The notes beneath the pieces were generated by a model. That model made no database searches, was not told where the DNA came from, and saw nothing but the letters and a program-made list of their open reading frames with translations. A stretch of 64,000 nt of DNA from VXYL01 sp965243095 (GTDB lineage: Bacteria > Pseudomonadota > Gammaproteobacteria > Pseudomonadales > Azotimanducaceae). The stretch lies in assembly GCA_965243095.1 (NCBI GenBank), contig OZ251530.1:124001-188000 (forward strand), read 5' to 3'. The position numbers were made by a program, and so were the translations under genes. Below, in pieces: positions 1 to 8,054 of the stretch. Within the stretch, counting starts at the first letter, position 1. Every line of letters starts with the position of its first letter.

Positions 1-316
1 TACATTCCAAATCCCAGAGGGCGCAGTCGATGGCGTTGCGCGCCGCGCCGGGGGGCAACGCCGTTTGCAGCGCTTGGCGCGTTAGCGGGCCGCGGTAGGC
101 GTTGATGGTCTCGACCACTGCGCCGGCACATTCGCCGTAGCGGGCGTAGGGCACACATTCGCCGCGGCCTTGGCAAGCGCCCTCCGTCACGGTGGCGACC
201 ACCACCTCCGCCACGCTTTTCTCGCCGCGGGCGATGCGGAATGGGCGGGCGATGGGCCAGCGCTCAGCTTGCGCGGAAACGGAGCGGGGTGGTTCGTCGT
301 CCTCCGCGCCGCTCAT
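1..316 (-). CDS. dgcA: N-acetyl-D-glutamate racemase DgcA-like (enolase superfamily), 5' part only
   Basis: The reading frame runs from an ATG at 316 leftward off the window, so only the first 105 residues are seen. The N-terminus (ERWPIARPFRIARG, then a Glu-rich capping domain and ARNAIDCALWDLE) is the capping domain of the mandelate-racemase/dipeptide-epimerase group of the enolase superfamily; the catalytic barrel is outside the window. Its ATG overlaps the stop of dgcN (ATGA), so the two are translationally coupled. In marine bacteria this pair is known for D-glutamate catabolism through N-acetylated intermediates. The name rests on the pairing as much as on the short sequence; a dipeptide epimerase (YkfB/YcjG type) is the alternative. 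Confidence 0.75.
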   Translation of the reverse strand, partial: MSGAEDDEPPRSVSAQAERWPIARPFRIARGEKSVAEVVVATVTEGACQGRGECVPYARYGECAGAVVETINAYRGPLTRQALQTALPPGAARNAIDCALWDLEC

Positions 317-1311
317 CCGAGCATCCTGTCCACCAGCGTTGCGACGCCGTCGCGGATGGGGTCGCAGGCCGGCAAGCCATGCTGGCAAGCAACCTCCGCG
401 ATGGCGCGACGCGCTTCGTCCGCGGACAGCGCCGCCGTGTTCAAGGCGATGCCGACGCAGCGCATTCGCGGATTGGTCAGGCGTCCCAGGGCCAAGGTTT
501 GCTGCACAACCTCGCCCACATCCGCGATCGGCGTGGCGACGTTGCGCATGGTGGTGCGGGTGGGTTCGTGGCACGCCACCACCGCGTCCGGCTGGGTGCC
601 GTGCAGCAGCGCCAAGCTGACGCCGGCGAAGGAGGGGTGGAACAGCGAGCCTTGGCCTTCCACCACATCCCAATGTTCCGCGTCGTTGTCCGGCGAGAGG
701 GCTTCCGCGGCGCCGGCGGCGAAGTCCGAAACCACCGCGTCGATGGCCACGCCGGTGCCGGCGATGAGGATGCCGGTCTGCCCGGTGGCGCGGTAGTCCG
801 CGGCCACGCCGCGCCGCTTGAGTTCGCGTTCGATGGCGAGGGCGGCGTACTTCTTGCCCACGGAGCAATCGGTACCGACGGTGAGCAGCCGCTTGCCGGT
901 GCGCTTGCGGCCGGTGGCGGTGGGGAAGGTAGTGTTGGGCTGGCGCACATCGATGAGCCGCCGGCCGAGGCGCTGCGCCGCGCTTGCCACCTCCGGCAGT
1001 TCCGCCAAGCGGGTGTGCATTCCGCTGGCGATGTCGAGGCCGGCTTCCAAGGCGTCCACGAGGTGTGGGCGCCAAGCGGCCGGCACCACGCCGCCCGGGT
1101 TGACGACGCCGACGACCAGTGTGCGGGCGCCCAAGCGCTTGGCCTCGGCGGCGTGCAGATCCGCCACGCCAAGATCGGCGGCGCAACCGGGCAGCCGCTG
1201 CTGACCGACCACCGATTCGCGCCGCCAATCGACGATGCCCTGGCCGGTCTTGGCGGCTAGGGCGTCTTTGGCGTCGCCGAGGAAGACGAGGTAGGGCGTT
1301 TCGATTCGCAT
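313..1311 (-). CDS. dgcN: DUF1611-family N-acetyltransferase DgcN
   Basis: 332-residue DUF1611 protein. It has the N-terminal Rossmann-like half (LVVGVVNPGG near residue 65) and the P-loop-like half with GTDCSVGKKYAALAIERE (about 146-163), TGQTGIL and a VEGQGSLFHPS segment typical of the family. Members paired with an enolase-superfamily racemase are known as DgcN, acting on D-glutamate as an N-acyltransferase. The gene follows DUF3667 by 16 bp and overlaps dgcA by 4 bp, so maoC-like, DUF3667, dgcN and dgcA may form one leftward transcription unit. Family assignment is firm; the substrate is inferred from the neighbour. Confidence 0.85.
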   Translation of the reverse strand: MRIETPYLVFLGDAKDALAAKTGQGIVDWRRESVVGQQRLPGCAADLGVADLHAAEAKRLGARTLVVGVVNPGGVVPAAWRPHLVDALEAGLDIASGMHTRLAELPEVASAAQRLGRRLIDVRQPNTTFPTATGRKRTGKRLLTVGTDCSVGKKYAALAIERELKRRGVAADYRATGQTGILIAGTGVAIDAVVSDFAAGAAEALSPDNDAEHWDVVEGQGSLFHPSFAGVSLALLHGTQPDAVVACHEPTRTTMRNVATPIADVGEVVQQTLALGRLTNPRMRCVGIALNTAALSADEARRAIAEVACQHGLPACDPIRDGVATLVDRMLG

Positions 1312-1327
1312 TGTCTTCGGGTTCGAC

Positions 1328-2425
1328 TTAGAGAAAGACCAGCGTCGTCGCCAAAGAAAGCAGAAAGCCGGGAATCAACAACACCGTGTAGCAGCCACCG
1401 AGCACAAACCACTTGAAGGCGGTGACCACGCGCCCGTTGCGGTAGTAGCGGCGCAGCGCCAAGTAGGAGTACACAACGGCCCACGCCAACAACCCGCGGT
1501 AAATCCAACTGAAGGTTTGACCCAAGAAACCCTCTTCCCCGCCCGGCAAGTTCTCATACTCCGGCAACAACAACAGCACCGTGTACACCAGAAAGCTGAA
1601 GGTGTGTAGCTGCATCGCGAACACCAAGTGTTCCGTGTAGTAGCGGTGGCTGGAATAGAAAAACAACTTGAGCAGCAACGCATACGCTGGCAGCGTCACG
1701 AACATGGCCAGCGGCAGATTGTCCAGTAGCTGACTCGCGGCGCCGCGCCAATCGTGCAGCGCTTCCACCGCCCCACGGGCAAGGAAGCTGTCGACAGGCC
1801 CAAGATCGTCCGCCTCGCCGCCGCCTTTCTTAATGCCTTGGTCAGCTTCAAGCGTATCCTCGTCGTTGCGGCTTCCCCAATTCGTCTCCAAGACCCCTGC
1901 CATGAAGCACAGAGCGGCTTTCTCTTCCCCTTGGCGGCCTAGAATCTGCTCCATCATGTGGCGCTGGCGCGGCGAAAGCGCCCGGCGGAACCGCGGAGCG
2001 TCCAAATCCTCGCATGCGTCCACGTCCTGCGCCTTTTGGCCCTTCTTCGCCAGTCTTTCCGCCCGCGCCTCTTCCTGCTTTTGGGCGACGCTGTCCGGCG
2101 GCGGTATCCCTCGCGGCCCCGGATCCGCAATGACGGCGAACGAAAAGAAGAACAAAATGCTGGCGAACAGATACGAGCGAAAGGGCGAGATGTAGCTGGC
2201 GCGGCGATTGCGCGAAAACTCCACCGCGAGTTCGCCCGGGCGCAGCAACATGCGCTTCAAGGTGCGCGGCAGACGCCCGTCCACCTCGAAGGTCTCCTTC
2301 ACCACATCGGCGATCAACCGCCACAGCGAACGGATGTAGTCGCGGTCGTTCTGTCCGCATTGCGGGCAAAACCGATTGTCGCGCTCGTAGCCGCAGTTCG
2401 GGCAGGCAGCCATCGCCGAGCTCAT
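1328..2425 (-). CDS. DUF3667 zinc-ribbon membrane protein
   Basis: 365 residues. It opens with a double-CxxC zinc ribbon (CPNCGY then FCPQCGQ, residues 8-25), followed by the DUF3667 signature region (VDGRLPRTLKRMLLRPGELAVEF). There are about five hydrophobic segments: one near residue 90 (LFASILFFFSFAVI) and the rest in the last 140 residues. A charged, Ala/Glu-rich middle with KxEEARAER looks like a soluble or coiled region. Family function is unknown; the architecture suggests an inner-membrane protein with a cytoplasmic metal-binding head. It lies 32 bp after the MaoC gene and 16 bp before dgcN on the same strand. Confidence 0.8.
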   Translation of the reverse strand: MSSAMAACPNCGYERDNRFCPQCGQNDRDYIRSLWRLIADVVKETFEVDGRLPRTLKRMLLRPGELAVEFSRNRRASYISPFRSYLFASILFFFSFAVIADPGPRGIPPPDSVAQKQEEARAERLAKKGQKAQDVDACEDLDAPRFRRALSPRQRHMMEQILGRQGEEKAALCFMAGVLETNWGSRNDEDTLEADQGIKKGGGEADDLGPVDSFLARGAVEALHDWRGAASQLLDNLPLAMFVTLPAYALLLKLFFYSSHRYYTEHLVFAMQLHTFSFLVYTVLLLLPEYENLPGGEEGFLGQTFSWIYRGLLAWAVVYSYLALRRYYRNGRVVTAFKWFVLGGCYTVLLIPGFLLSLATTLVFL

Positions 2426-2457
2426 TTCGGGCGACCTTCGCGGCGCTCGCGCTTAGA

Positions 2458-3333
2458 TCAGCCCGCGAACTCGAAGAAGGCGTGGGAAACCACCACCCGA
2501 TCCTCCACCCGCGCCTCGAACAGCACACGGCCGTCGCCATCGCGCCAAGCCCGCACCGCCAGCTCGTCGCCCAACATCACCGGGGCCGAGAAGCGCACCT
2601 TGATCTTGCGAAACCGCGACGGATCGCCATCCGCCAAGACGCCGAGCAGCGCGTCGGCGCAATGCCCGAAGGTACACAGGCCGTGCAGAATGGGCGCGTC
2701 GAAGCCGCCGAACTTGGCGGATTCCGGGTCGATGTGCAGCGGATTGTAGTCGCCGGAGAGGCGGTAGATGTGCGCTTGGTTGTCCGCGATGGTCACCGTG
2801 GTGGCCGCGTCCGGTTCGCGCTCGGGCACCGGCAGTTTGCGCGAAAACGTGCCGCCGGCGCCGTCGAAAGGCTCGATGTCGCCGAGGGCGCGAACGCCGC
2901 GCCGGAACGAGCCGTTCACCATGCGCAAGCACAACTCGCCGTCGGCGTTCGCAACTTCGCTCTCGAACTCGACGAAGCCGTTGCCGCGTCCGCGCGGATG
3001 GATGCCGATGACGCGCGAGCGCACCGTCACCGCGCCGGCTTTGGGCAGCGGCTTGACGACTTCGAGATAGCGCTCGGCGTCGATGCTGAGCGGGCCGGGC
3101 GAACTCGGCACCAGCGCGGTGTTGAGCGGCGCGCCGGCGCCGCCCCAGCGAATGGGGAAGGTGGGAAACACCGCGAAGTCGTCATGCCGTTCGTACACGA
3201 ACCGCAAGTCGCGGCAGCCGATGCCAACGGCGTACAACAGCACGTCGCGCTGATCGTAGGAAATGGAGACGGGGTCGCCCCACGGCCCGGGCGCGTCCCC
3301 GGGCAGGGCTTCGACGGCGCGGTAGGTGGCCAC
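2458..3333 (-). CDS. MaoC-type (R)-specific enoyl-CoA hydratase, double hot-dog
   Basis: 291 residues, the length of a two-hot-dog eukaryote-type hydratase 2. The C-terminal half carries the signature YRLSGDYNPLHIDPESA (about 190-206), with catalytic Asp195, Asn197 and His200 followed by GGFDAPILHGL. The N-terminal half is the pseudo-domain (FPTFPIRWGG). Such enzymes hydrate trans-2-enoyl-CoA to (R)-3-hydroxyacyl-CoA in fatty-acid, sterol or PHA metabolism. It is first in a leftward run with DUF3667, dgcN and dgcA; no functional link to those is obvious. The start at 3333 has an AGGATTG region upstream and is compatible with family N-termini. Confidence 0.9.
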   Translation of the reverse strand: MATYRAVEALPGDAPGPWGDPVSISYDQRDVLLYAVGIGCRDLRFVYERHDDFAVFPTFPIRWGGAGAPLNTALVPSSPGPLSIDAERYLEVVKPLPKAGAVTVRSRVIGIHPRGRGNGFVEFESEVANADGELCLRMVNGSFRRGVRALGDIEPFDGAGGTFSRKLPVPEREPDAATTVTIADNQAHIYRLSGDYNPLHIDPESAKFGGFDAPILHGLCTFGHCADALLGVLADGDPSRFRKIKVRFSAPVMLGDELAVRAWRDGDGRVLFEARVEDRVVVSHAFFEFAG

Positions 3334-3437
3334 GGCAATCCTCCAAGGCGGTTTGTCGCACGGTAGCTTATCGCAAGCGCGCGGCGCGGGTGCTACAGTG
3401 CGCCGCCAAGCCGCTGGTGCATCGAGAGGAACCGCAA

Positions 3438-4481
3438 ATGACGACCAGACGCAAACTGCTCGCCACCGTGGCCGCCGCCGGCGTCGCCACCGCCGCGGCG
3501 CCCGCGGTTCACACCGCGCCGAAGACGAAGATCAAGTGGCGGCTGCAAACCTACGCCGGCGCCGCGCTCGCCGAGCACGTGATCAAGCCCTCCATCGACT
3601 CCTTCAACAAGGTGGCGCAAGAGGAGATGGAGATCGAACTGTATTTCGCCGATCAGCTGGTGCCCACCGGCGAGCTGCTCCCCGCCCTGCAGAAGGGCAC
3701 GGTGGACGCCGTGCAAGCGGACGACGACTCCATCGCGGCGCCGGTGGATGTTTCGGTGTTCGGCGGCTACTTCCCGTTCGCCTGCCGCTACAGCCTGGAC
3801 GTGCCGGCGCTGTTCCACCATTGGGGTCTCGCCGAGATATGGCAGGAGGCATACGATGGCGTGGAGGGCGTTACCTGGCTGGGCGCCGGGGCGTGGGATC
3901 CGTGCCACATCAACACTGTCAAGCCGATCCGCAAATTGGCGGACTTGCAGGGCCTCAAGCTGTTCACCTTTCCCACCGCCGGCCGGTTCCTCTCGCGTTT
4001 CGGCGTCGTGCCGGTGACGCTGCCGTGGGCGGACGTGACGGCGGCCGTGCGCGCCAAGGAACTCGACGGCCTCGCGTGGTCCGGCATCACCGAGGACTAC
4101 ACGGTGGGGTGGGCGGACGTGACCAGCTACTTCCTCACCAACAACATCTCCGGCGCGTGGTGCGGCTCCTACTTCGCCAACTCGGAGCGGTGGAACGCGC
4201 TGCCGGAGCGGCTGCGCGAACTGTTTCGGCTGTGCATGGAGAGTTCCCACTACTACCGCCAGCACTGGTACTGGGCGGGCGAGGCGAAGTTGCGCACGCA
4301 AGGCACCAAACTCGCGCTGACGAGCATCGCGGACGAGGAGTGGGCCGGCGTGGAAGCCGAGGCGCGCAAGTTCTGGGACGAGATAGCGAAGGAAAGCCCG
4401 CGCAACGCCCGGGTGGTGGAGATCCTGCGCGACTACAACGCCACGATGGAGCAGGCCGGGCGACCGTACCGCTACACCTGA
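3438..4481 (+). CDS. TRAP transporter substrate-binding protein (DctP family)
   Basis: 347 residues from ATG 3438, chosen over an in-frame upstream codon because GAGAGGA sits about 8 nt before it and the N-terminus then begins MTTRRKLL, a Tat-like twin-arginine signal ending near AAPAVHTA. The body matches DctP periplasmic binding proteins: KIKWRLQTY, the LVPTGELLPALQKGTVDAVQ segment and the GLKLFTFPTAGRFLSRFG region. It would bind an organic acid or similar ligand in the periplasm. The partner membrane subunits (DctQ/DctM) are not adjacent, so it is an orphan here. It is convergent with ccmE, 8 bp apart. Confidence 0.88.
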   Translation: MTTRRKLLATVAAAGVATAAAPAVHTAPKTKIKWRLQTYAGAALAEHVIKPSIDSFNKVAQEEMEIELYFADQLVPTGELLPALQKGTVDAVQADDDSIAAPVDVSVFGGYFPFACRYSLDVPALFHHWGLAEIWQEAYDGVEGVTWLGAGAWDPCHINTVKPIRKLADLQGLKLFTFPTAGRFLSRFGVVPVTLPWADVTAAVRAKELDGLAWSGITEDYTVGWADVTSYFLTNNISGAWCGSYFANSERWNALPERLRELFRLCMESSHYYRQHWYWAGEAKLRTQGTKLALTSIADEEWAGVEAEARKFWDEIAKESPRNARVVEILRDYNATMEQAGRPYRYT

Positions 4482-4489
4482 AGCCGGGG

Positions 4490-4918
4490 CTATTCCGCGT
4501 GGCCGGCGATGCCCTCCAGCTCCGGCGGCATGTAGTCCTCGTCGTGCTTGGCGACGATCTCCTCCGCGTGGAACACCCCGTCCGCGCCTAGGCGTCCGGT
4601 CGCCAGCACGCCCTCGCCCTCGCGGAACAGCGCCGGCAGGATGCCCGTGTAGCGCACCTCGAAGTCGTGCCCGCGGTGATCCGTCACCACGAAGCGCACG
4701 CCGAGGCCGGTGTCGTCGTGTATCACGCTGCCGGCCGCCACCATGCCGCCGGCGCGGATGCGCTCGTCCACCGGCGCCGCGCCGCCGACCACCTTTTCCG
4801 GTTCGTAGAAGAGGTTCACGTTCTCGCGCAACGCCAGCATGGAGAACGCCAACGTGGCCGCCGCGCCGGTCAACACGAACAGCAACATCGCTAAGCGCTG
4901 GCGGCGCACCGGATGCAT
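4490..4918 (-). CDS. ccmE: cytochrome c maturation heme chaperone CcmE
   Basis: 142 residues. There is an N-terminal basic stretch (MHPVRRQRL), a single membrane anchor (residues 9-29), then the periplasmic OB-fold with RAGGMV, the VRYTGILPALFREGEG motif and the heme-attachment segment AEEIVAKHDEDYMPPE. His125 is the covalent heme ligand and Tyr129 the conserved follow-on tyrosine. It receives heme from CcmC and passes it to the ligation complex. The start at 4918 overlaps the ccmD stop (ATGA). Only ccmC, ccmD and ccmE are present; ccmAB and ccmFGH must lie elsewhere. Confidence 0.95.
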   Translation of the reverse strand: MHPVRRQRLAMLLFVLTGAAATLAFSMLALRENVNLFYEPEKVVGGAAPVDERIRAGGMVAAGSVIHDDTGLGVRFVVTDHRGHDFEVRYTGILPALFREGEGVLATGRLGADGVFHAEEIVAKHDEDYMPPELEGIAGHAE

Positions 4919-5091
4919 CAGCCCGTCTCCTCTGCATCCGCCAAACGCCGGCGCAAGCGGCGCAGCAACGCCCGCATTCGCAACAGCGGCGCGACGCAGA
5001 TGCCCAGCAGCGCCGCCAAGCTCAGCGCGTAGGCGCTCCACACGTACGCCCCGTGCCCGCCCATCGCCAGCCACTCCGCCACCGCGGTCAC
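4918..5091 (-). CDS. ccmD: heme exporter protein CcmD
   Basis: 57-residue membrane peptide. It starts at GTG 5091, overlapping the ccmC stop (GTGA), and ends by overlapping the ccmE ATG. It has the CcmD pattern: a GGHGAYVWSAYALS segment, one transmembrane helix and a basic C-terminal tail (RALLRRLRRRL). CcmD stabilises the CcmC-CcmE-heme complex in the inner membrane. The size, motif and coupled position between ccmC and ccmE make the call secure despite its shortness. Confidence 0.92.
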   Translation of the reverse strand: MTAVAEWLAMGGHGAYVWSAYALSLAALLGICVAPLLRMRALLRRLRRRLADAEETG

Positions 5092-5852
5092 GCCGCCTTG
5101 CCGGAAAGCCACTCGCGCACCCACTCGGCGCCGGCTTCCCGCTCCACGATGCGCGCCCGCAAGGCGGCGATCACCGCCGCCGCGGTGAGCAGGTAGTAGC
5201 CGAGCGCGTTGCAGGCCAGCGGCCAAAGGAACACCGCCGCGATGGCGGGCTTCTCGCCGATGCGAATGCTCGGCGGCTGGTGCAGCGTGGTGAACCACTC
5301 CACCGAATACTTGATCAACGGCAGGTTCACCACCCCCACCACCCCCAGCAGCGACACCGCCAACGCCGCCCGTTCCGGCCGCACGATGGCTTGGCGCAGG
5401 GCAACCAGGCCGAAGAACAGAAACAGCAGCACCAGCGTGGACACCGTGCGCGCGTCCCACACCCAGCCGGTGCCCCATGTGGGCATGCCCCAGACGATGC
5501 CAGTGGCCAGCGCCGACGCGGTGAGCACCAACCCCACCGGCGCCGCCGCAGCAATAAGCAGATCGGCCATTTTCATGCGCCACACCAGAAACACCACCCC
5601 GGCCACCGCGATGGCGAAGTACACCGTTTGCGCCACATGCACGGCCGGAACGTGAACGAACATGATGCGGAAGCTATCGCCCTGCAGTCGATCCGGCGGC
5701 ACGAAGCCGAGGCCCCAAACGGAACCCACCACCACCAGAACCCCGCCGACGGCGAACAACCCCACCATCCACGACCGCGAACCACGAAAAAACCAGCGCG
5801 GCGAGCCGGTCTTGTGGAATGTCTCGCGCAACCACCCGCGCCGTCTCGCCAT
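5088..5852 (-). CDS. ccmC: heme exporter permease CcmC
   Basis: 254 residues from ATG 5852 (a longer in-frame extension to 5939 has no family resemblance). It has six hydrophobic segments, the tryptophan-rich WWD motif WGTGWVWDAR at about 126-135, and the two flanking periplasmic histidines in FVHVPAVH (His67) and TLHQPPSI (His191). CcmC presents heme to CcmE in c-type cytochrome maturation. It heads the ccmCDE unit, whose cistrons overlap by 4 nt each. The window's own c-type clients include the cytochrome c5 at 14.9 kb and the CVRCH motif in the large protein at 49-54 kb. Confidence 0.94.
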   Translation of the reverse strand: MARRRGWLRETFHKTGSPRWFFRGSRSWMVGLFAVGGVLVVVGSVWGLGFVPPDRLQGDSFRIMFVHVPAVHVAQTVYFAIAVAGVVFLVWRMKMADLLIAAAAPVGLVLTASALATGIVWGMPTWGTGWVWDARTVSTLVLLFLFFGLVALRQAIVRPERAALAVSLLGVVGVVNLPLIKYSVEWFTTLHQPPSIRIGEKPAIAAVFLWPLACNALGYYLLTAAAVIAALRARIVEREAGAEWVREWLSGKAA

Positions 5853-5953
5853 TGCTATGGATACTCTTCCGCAACTGAACGCCAATGCCGCGGCCGAGGC
5901 AGATGCCCGGGCGGGATTGACGACAGCGAAGATTACCACCCGCGAGCTATGCT

Positions 5954-6151
5954 TCAGCGAGGCGGCGCGTAGAGGTACTTCCTTTTCAAGTAGGCATGGT
6001 AGTCCGCCTCGTCGACGCGAGCATTCTCGAGTGCGCCCATCAACTCCGTCACTTTAGGCGAAAGCGAGACCGAGCGCCCGGCTTGCTTGCCGTGTTGCTT
6101 GGCTTGCCGACCGAGGTCGTCATCAAGCCGTGGCGTGCGTTTGGTTTGCAT
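5954..6151 (-). CDS. shortened DUF6364-like antitoxin remnant
   Basis: 65 residues. The N-terminus (MQTKRTPRLDDDLGRQAKQHGKQAGRSVS) and the C-terminus (LSPKVTELMGALENARVDEADYHAYLKRKY) both resemble DUF6364-type ribbon-helix-helix antitoxins. The usual 15-20 residue middle, which follows SVS in relatives, is missing and the two conserved ends are joined in frame. No PIN-domain toxin gene follows; the next gene downstream is ccmC. It is probably a decaying orphan antitoxin or a derived small DNA-binding protein. The family call is from memory of the consensus and is moderate. Confidence 0.5.
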   Translation of the reverse strand: MQTKRTPRLDDDLGRQAKQHGKQAGRSVSLSPKVTELMGALENARVDEADYHAYLKRKYLYAPPR

Positions 6152-6209
6152 CGCGATCCTGCAAGACGTACACGAGGACGGGGAATGTACGCACGGTAAG
6201 TCGGCGGCG

Positions 6210-7844
6210 TCAAGGCACCATCCTGCCCCGGGAACGCCAAGCGCGGTCTCTCGCGCCGAGCAATACCGCCGGCACCAGCCCCACCAGCACGATGGCGAGG
6301 GCGGCGGTGGAAGCCTCGGGCAGGCGTTCGTCCGAGGCCAGCCGGTACACGCGGGTGGCCAACGTCTCGAAATCGAAGGGGCGCAGGATCAGGGTGGCGG
6401 GGAGTTCCTTCAGCACGTCCACGAACACCAGCAAGGCGGCGCTGGCCACGGCGCCGCCCAAGAGCGGCACGTGCACCGCGCCCAGCACACGGCGAGGCGT
6501 GGCGCCCAGCGTTTGCGCCACATCGTCCAACAGGCGGTGGATTTTCTCCAAACCGCCGTGGCAGGCGTTGTACGCCACCGTGAGGAACCGCGCCACATAC
6601 GCGAACACCAGCGCCGCGGCGGTGCCGGTTAGCAGTAAGCCCACGTCGGCGTCGAAGCGGGCGTTCAGGAAACGCGCCAGCGACTTGTCCAACGCGGTGA
6701 GCGGCACCAGCACGCCAACCGCCAGCACGGCGCCGGGGAGCGCGTAACCCAACGTGGCGAGCCGCACCGCCACGCCCAGCGCGCGGCCGCGGCGCAAGCG
6801 CACAATGTACGCCAAGGCCAACGCCAGCGCCGTGGCGATGACCGCGGCGGCCGCGGCGACGCCGAAGCTGGCGGCCACGAAATCCGCGAAGCCCCTGCCC
6901 CACAGCGGATCACCCACCGCCAACGCATGGCGAACGAGAACCAATGCCGGCAGGGCGAAGCCGAACAGCAACGGCAAGACGCAGCCGCCAGCGGCCAACA
7001 ACGCCCGCCCGCCGGTCAAACGCCGTCGCGGCGCGGCCGCTCCACGGCGAACGGGATTGCTGAACCGGCCGCGGCGACCGTAGTGTTCCACCAGCACCAG
7101 CACCGCCACCACGACGAACAGCCAAGCCGCTAGCTGCGCGGCCGCGGCGCGGTCGCCGAGCGCGAACCAAGTGCGGAAGATGCCGGTGGTGAAGGTGGCG
7201 ACGCCGAAGTATTCCACCACGCCGAAATCCGCCACGGCTTCCATGCCGGCCAAGGCCACGCCGCCGGCGATGGCTGGCCGCGCCGCCGGCAGCGCCACGC
7301 GCCAGAACGCCCGCGCCGGCCCGGCCCCAAGCATTCGCGCCGCCTCGGCGAGGGAGGCGGCTTGGGCAGCGAACGCCGTACGAGCCAAGAGGTACACATA
7401 CGGATAGAGCACCAACGCCAGCATGAGCGCGGCGCCGCCAAGCGAGCGAATGGAGGGAAAGACGTAATCGCCAACGCGCCAACCCATCGCCTCGCGCAGC
7501 ACTGTTTGCACCGGCCCGGAATGTTCGAGCAGGTCCGTGTACACATACGCAACCACATACGCCGGCGCCGCCAACGGCAGCACCAACGCCCAAGAGAGCA
7601 CGCCGCGCCCGGGGAACTCCTTCGTGGCCACCGTCCACGCCGTCGCCACGCCGATGACGGCGGCCAAAACCCCCACCATGACCGCAAGCAACAGCGTGTT
7701 CGCGGCGTAGTCCGCCAGCACCGTGGCGCGCAAATGCCGCCACGATTCGCCGGCCGGCGTCACCAGCGTCCACAACACCGCGGCGATGGGCAAACCGACC
7801 ACGGCGGCGGCCAGCCAAGCGCCCACGCTCCAACACCGCTGCAT
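6210..7844 (-). CDS. Fe(III)-type ABC transporter permease, two BPD domains
   Basis: 544 residues from ATG 7844. Much longer readings run back through a repeat element and antisense to the next gene, so they were rejected. It has about twelve hydrophobic segments in two halves, each with an EAA-type loop (EAARMLGAGPARAFWRVALPAARPAI in the first half, DDVAQTLGATPRRVLGAVHVPLL in the second). That fits the FbpB/ThiP/SfuB fused-permease group for ferric iron, thiamine or phosphonate. Neither a binding protein nor an ATPase gene is adjacent. A MITE copy lies just upstream, between this gene and the divergent serine hydrolase, in the promoter region. Confidence 0.88.
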   Translation of the reverse strand: MQRCWSVGAWLAAAVVGLPIAAVLWTLVTPAGESWRHLRATVLADYAANTLLLAVMVGVLAAVIGVATAWTVATKEFPGRGVLSWALVLPLAAPAYVVAYVYTDLLEHSGPVQTVLREAMGWRVGDYVFPSIRSLGGAALMLALVLYPYVYLLARTAFAAQAASLAEAARMLGAGPARAFWRVALPAARPAIAGGVALAGMEAVADFGVVEYFGVATFTTGIFRTWFALGDRAAAAQLAAWLFVVVAVLVLVEHYGRRGRFSNPVRRGAAAPRRRLTGGRALLAAGGCVLPLLFGFALPALVLVRHALAVGDPLWGRGFADFVAASFGVAAAAAVIATALALALAYIVRLRRGRALGVAVRLATLGYALPGAVLAVGVLVPLTALDKSLARFLNARFDADVGLLLTGTAAALVFAYVARFLTVAYNACHGGLEKIHRLLDDVAQTLGATPRRVLGAVHVPLLGGAVASAALLVFVDVLKELPATLILRPFDFETLATRVYRLASDERLPEASTAALAIVLVGLVPAVLLGARDRAWRSRGRMVP

Positions 7845-7864
7845 GGCGACATTCTGCCACGCGG

Positions 7865-7984
7865 GTGTACGACAGACCTCTTTGGCAAGGGTGTCGGCAC
7901 CAAGCCGGGAAACGCAGGCGTTCCGCCTGCATGCGGGCGAGACGCCCGCGCTCCCAGCACCCGTCACCAAGATTTGTCGTACAC
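7865..7984. mobile_element. MITE copy 1 (palindromic element, about 120 bp)
   Basis: Terminal inverted repeats GTGTACGACAGACCTCTTTGG and, at the other end, CACCAAGATTTGTCGTACAC flank a core with two nested palindromes (GCAGGCGTTCCGCCTGC and CGGGCGAGACGCCCG). It occupies the divergent promoter region between the ABC permease and the serine hydrolase. It is the same element as at 40.9 and 63.2 kb, with some decay in the left repeat. Confidence 0.85.
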
Positions 7985-8054
7985 CCCTCCCACGCGAGGC
8001 CATGTTTTGCCGGTGGTCTAGACTTCGCCTCCTGCCAACCAGAGGAGACGCCAA

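Noticed and set aside
6210..7844. Assignment of the fused ABC permease specifically to thiamine or ferric iron
   Set aside because: No binding protein or ATPase is adjacent, and no TPP riboswitch or Fur box was seen, so the ligand is left open.
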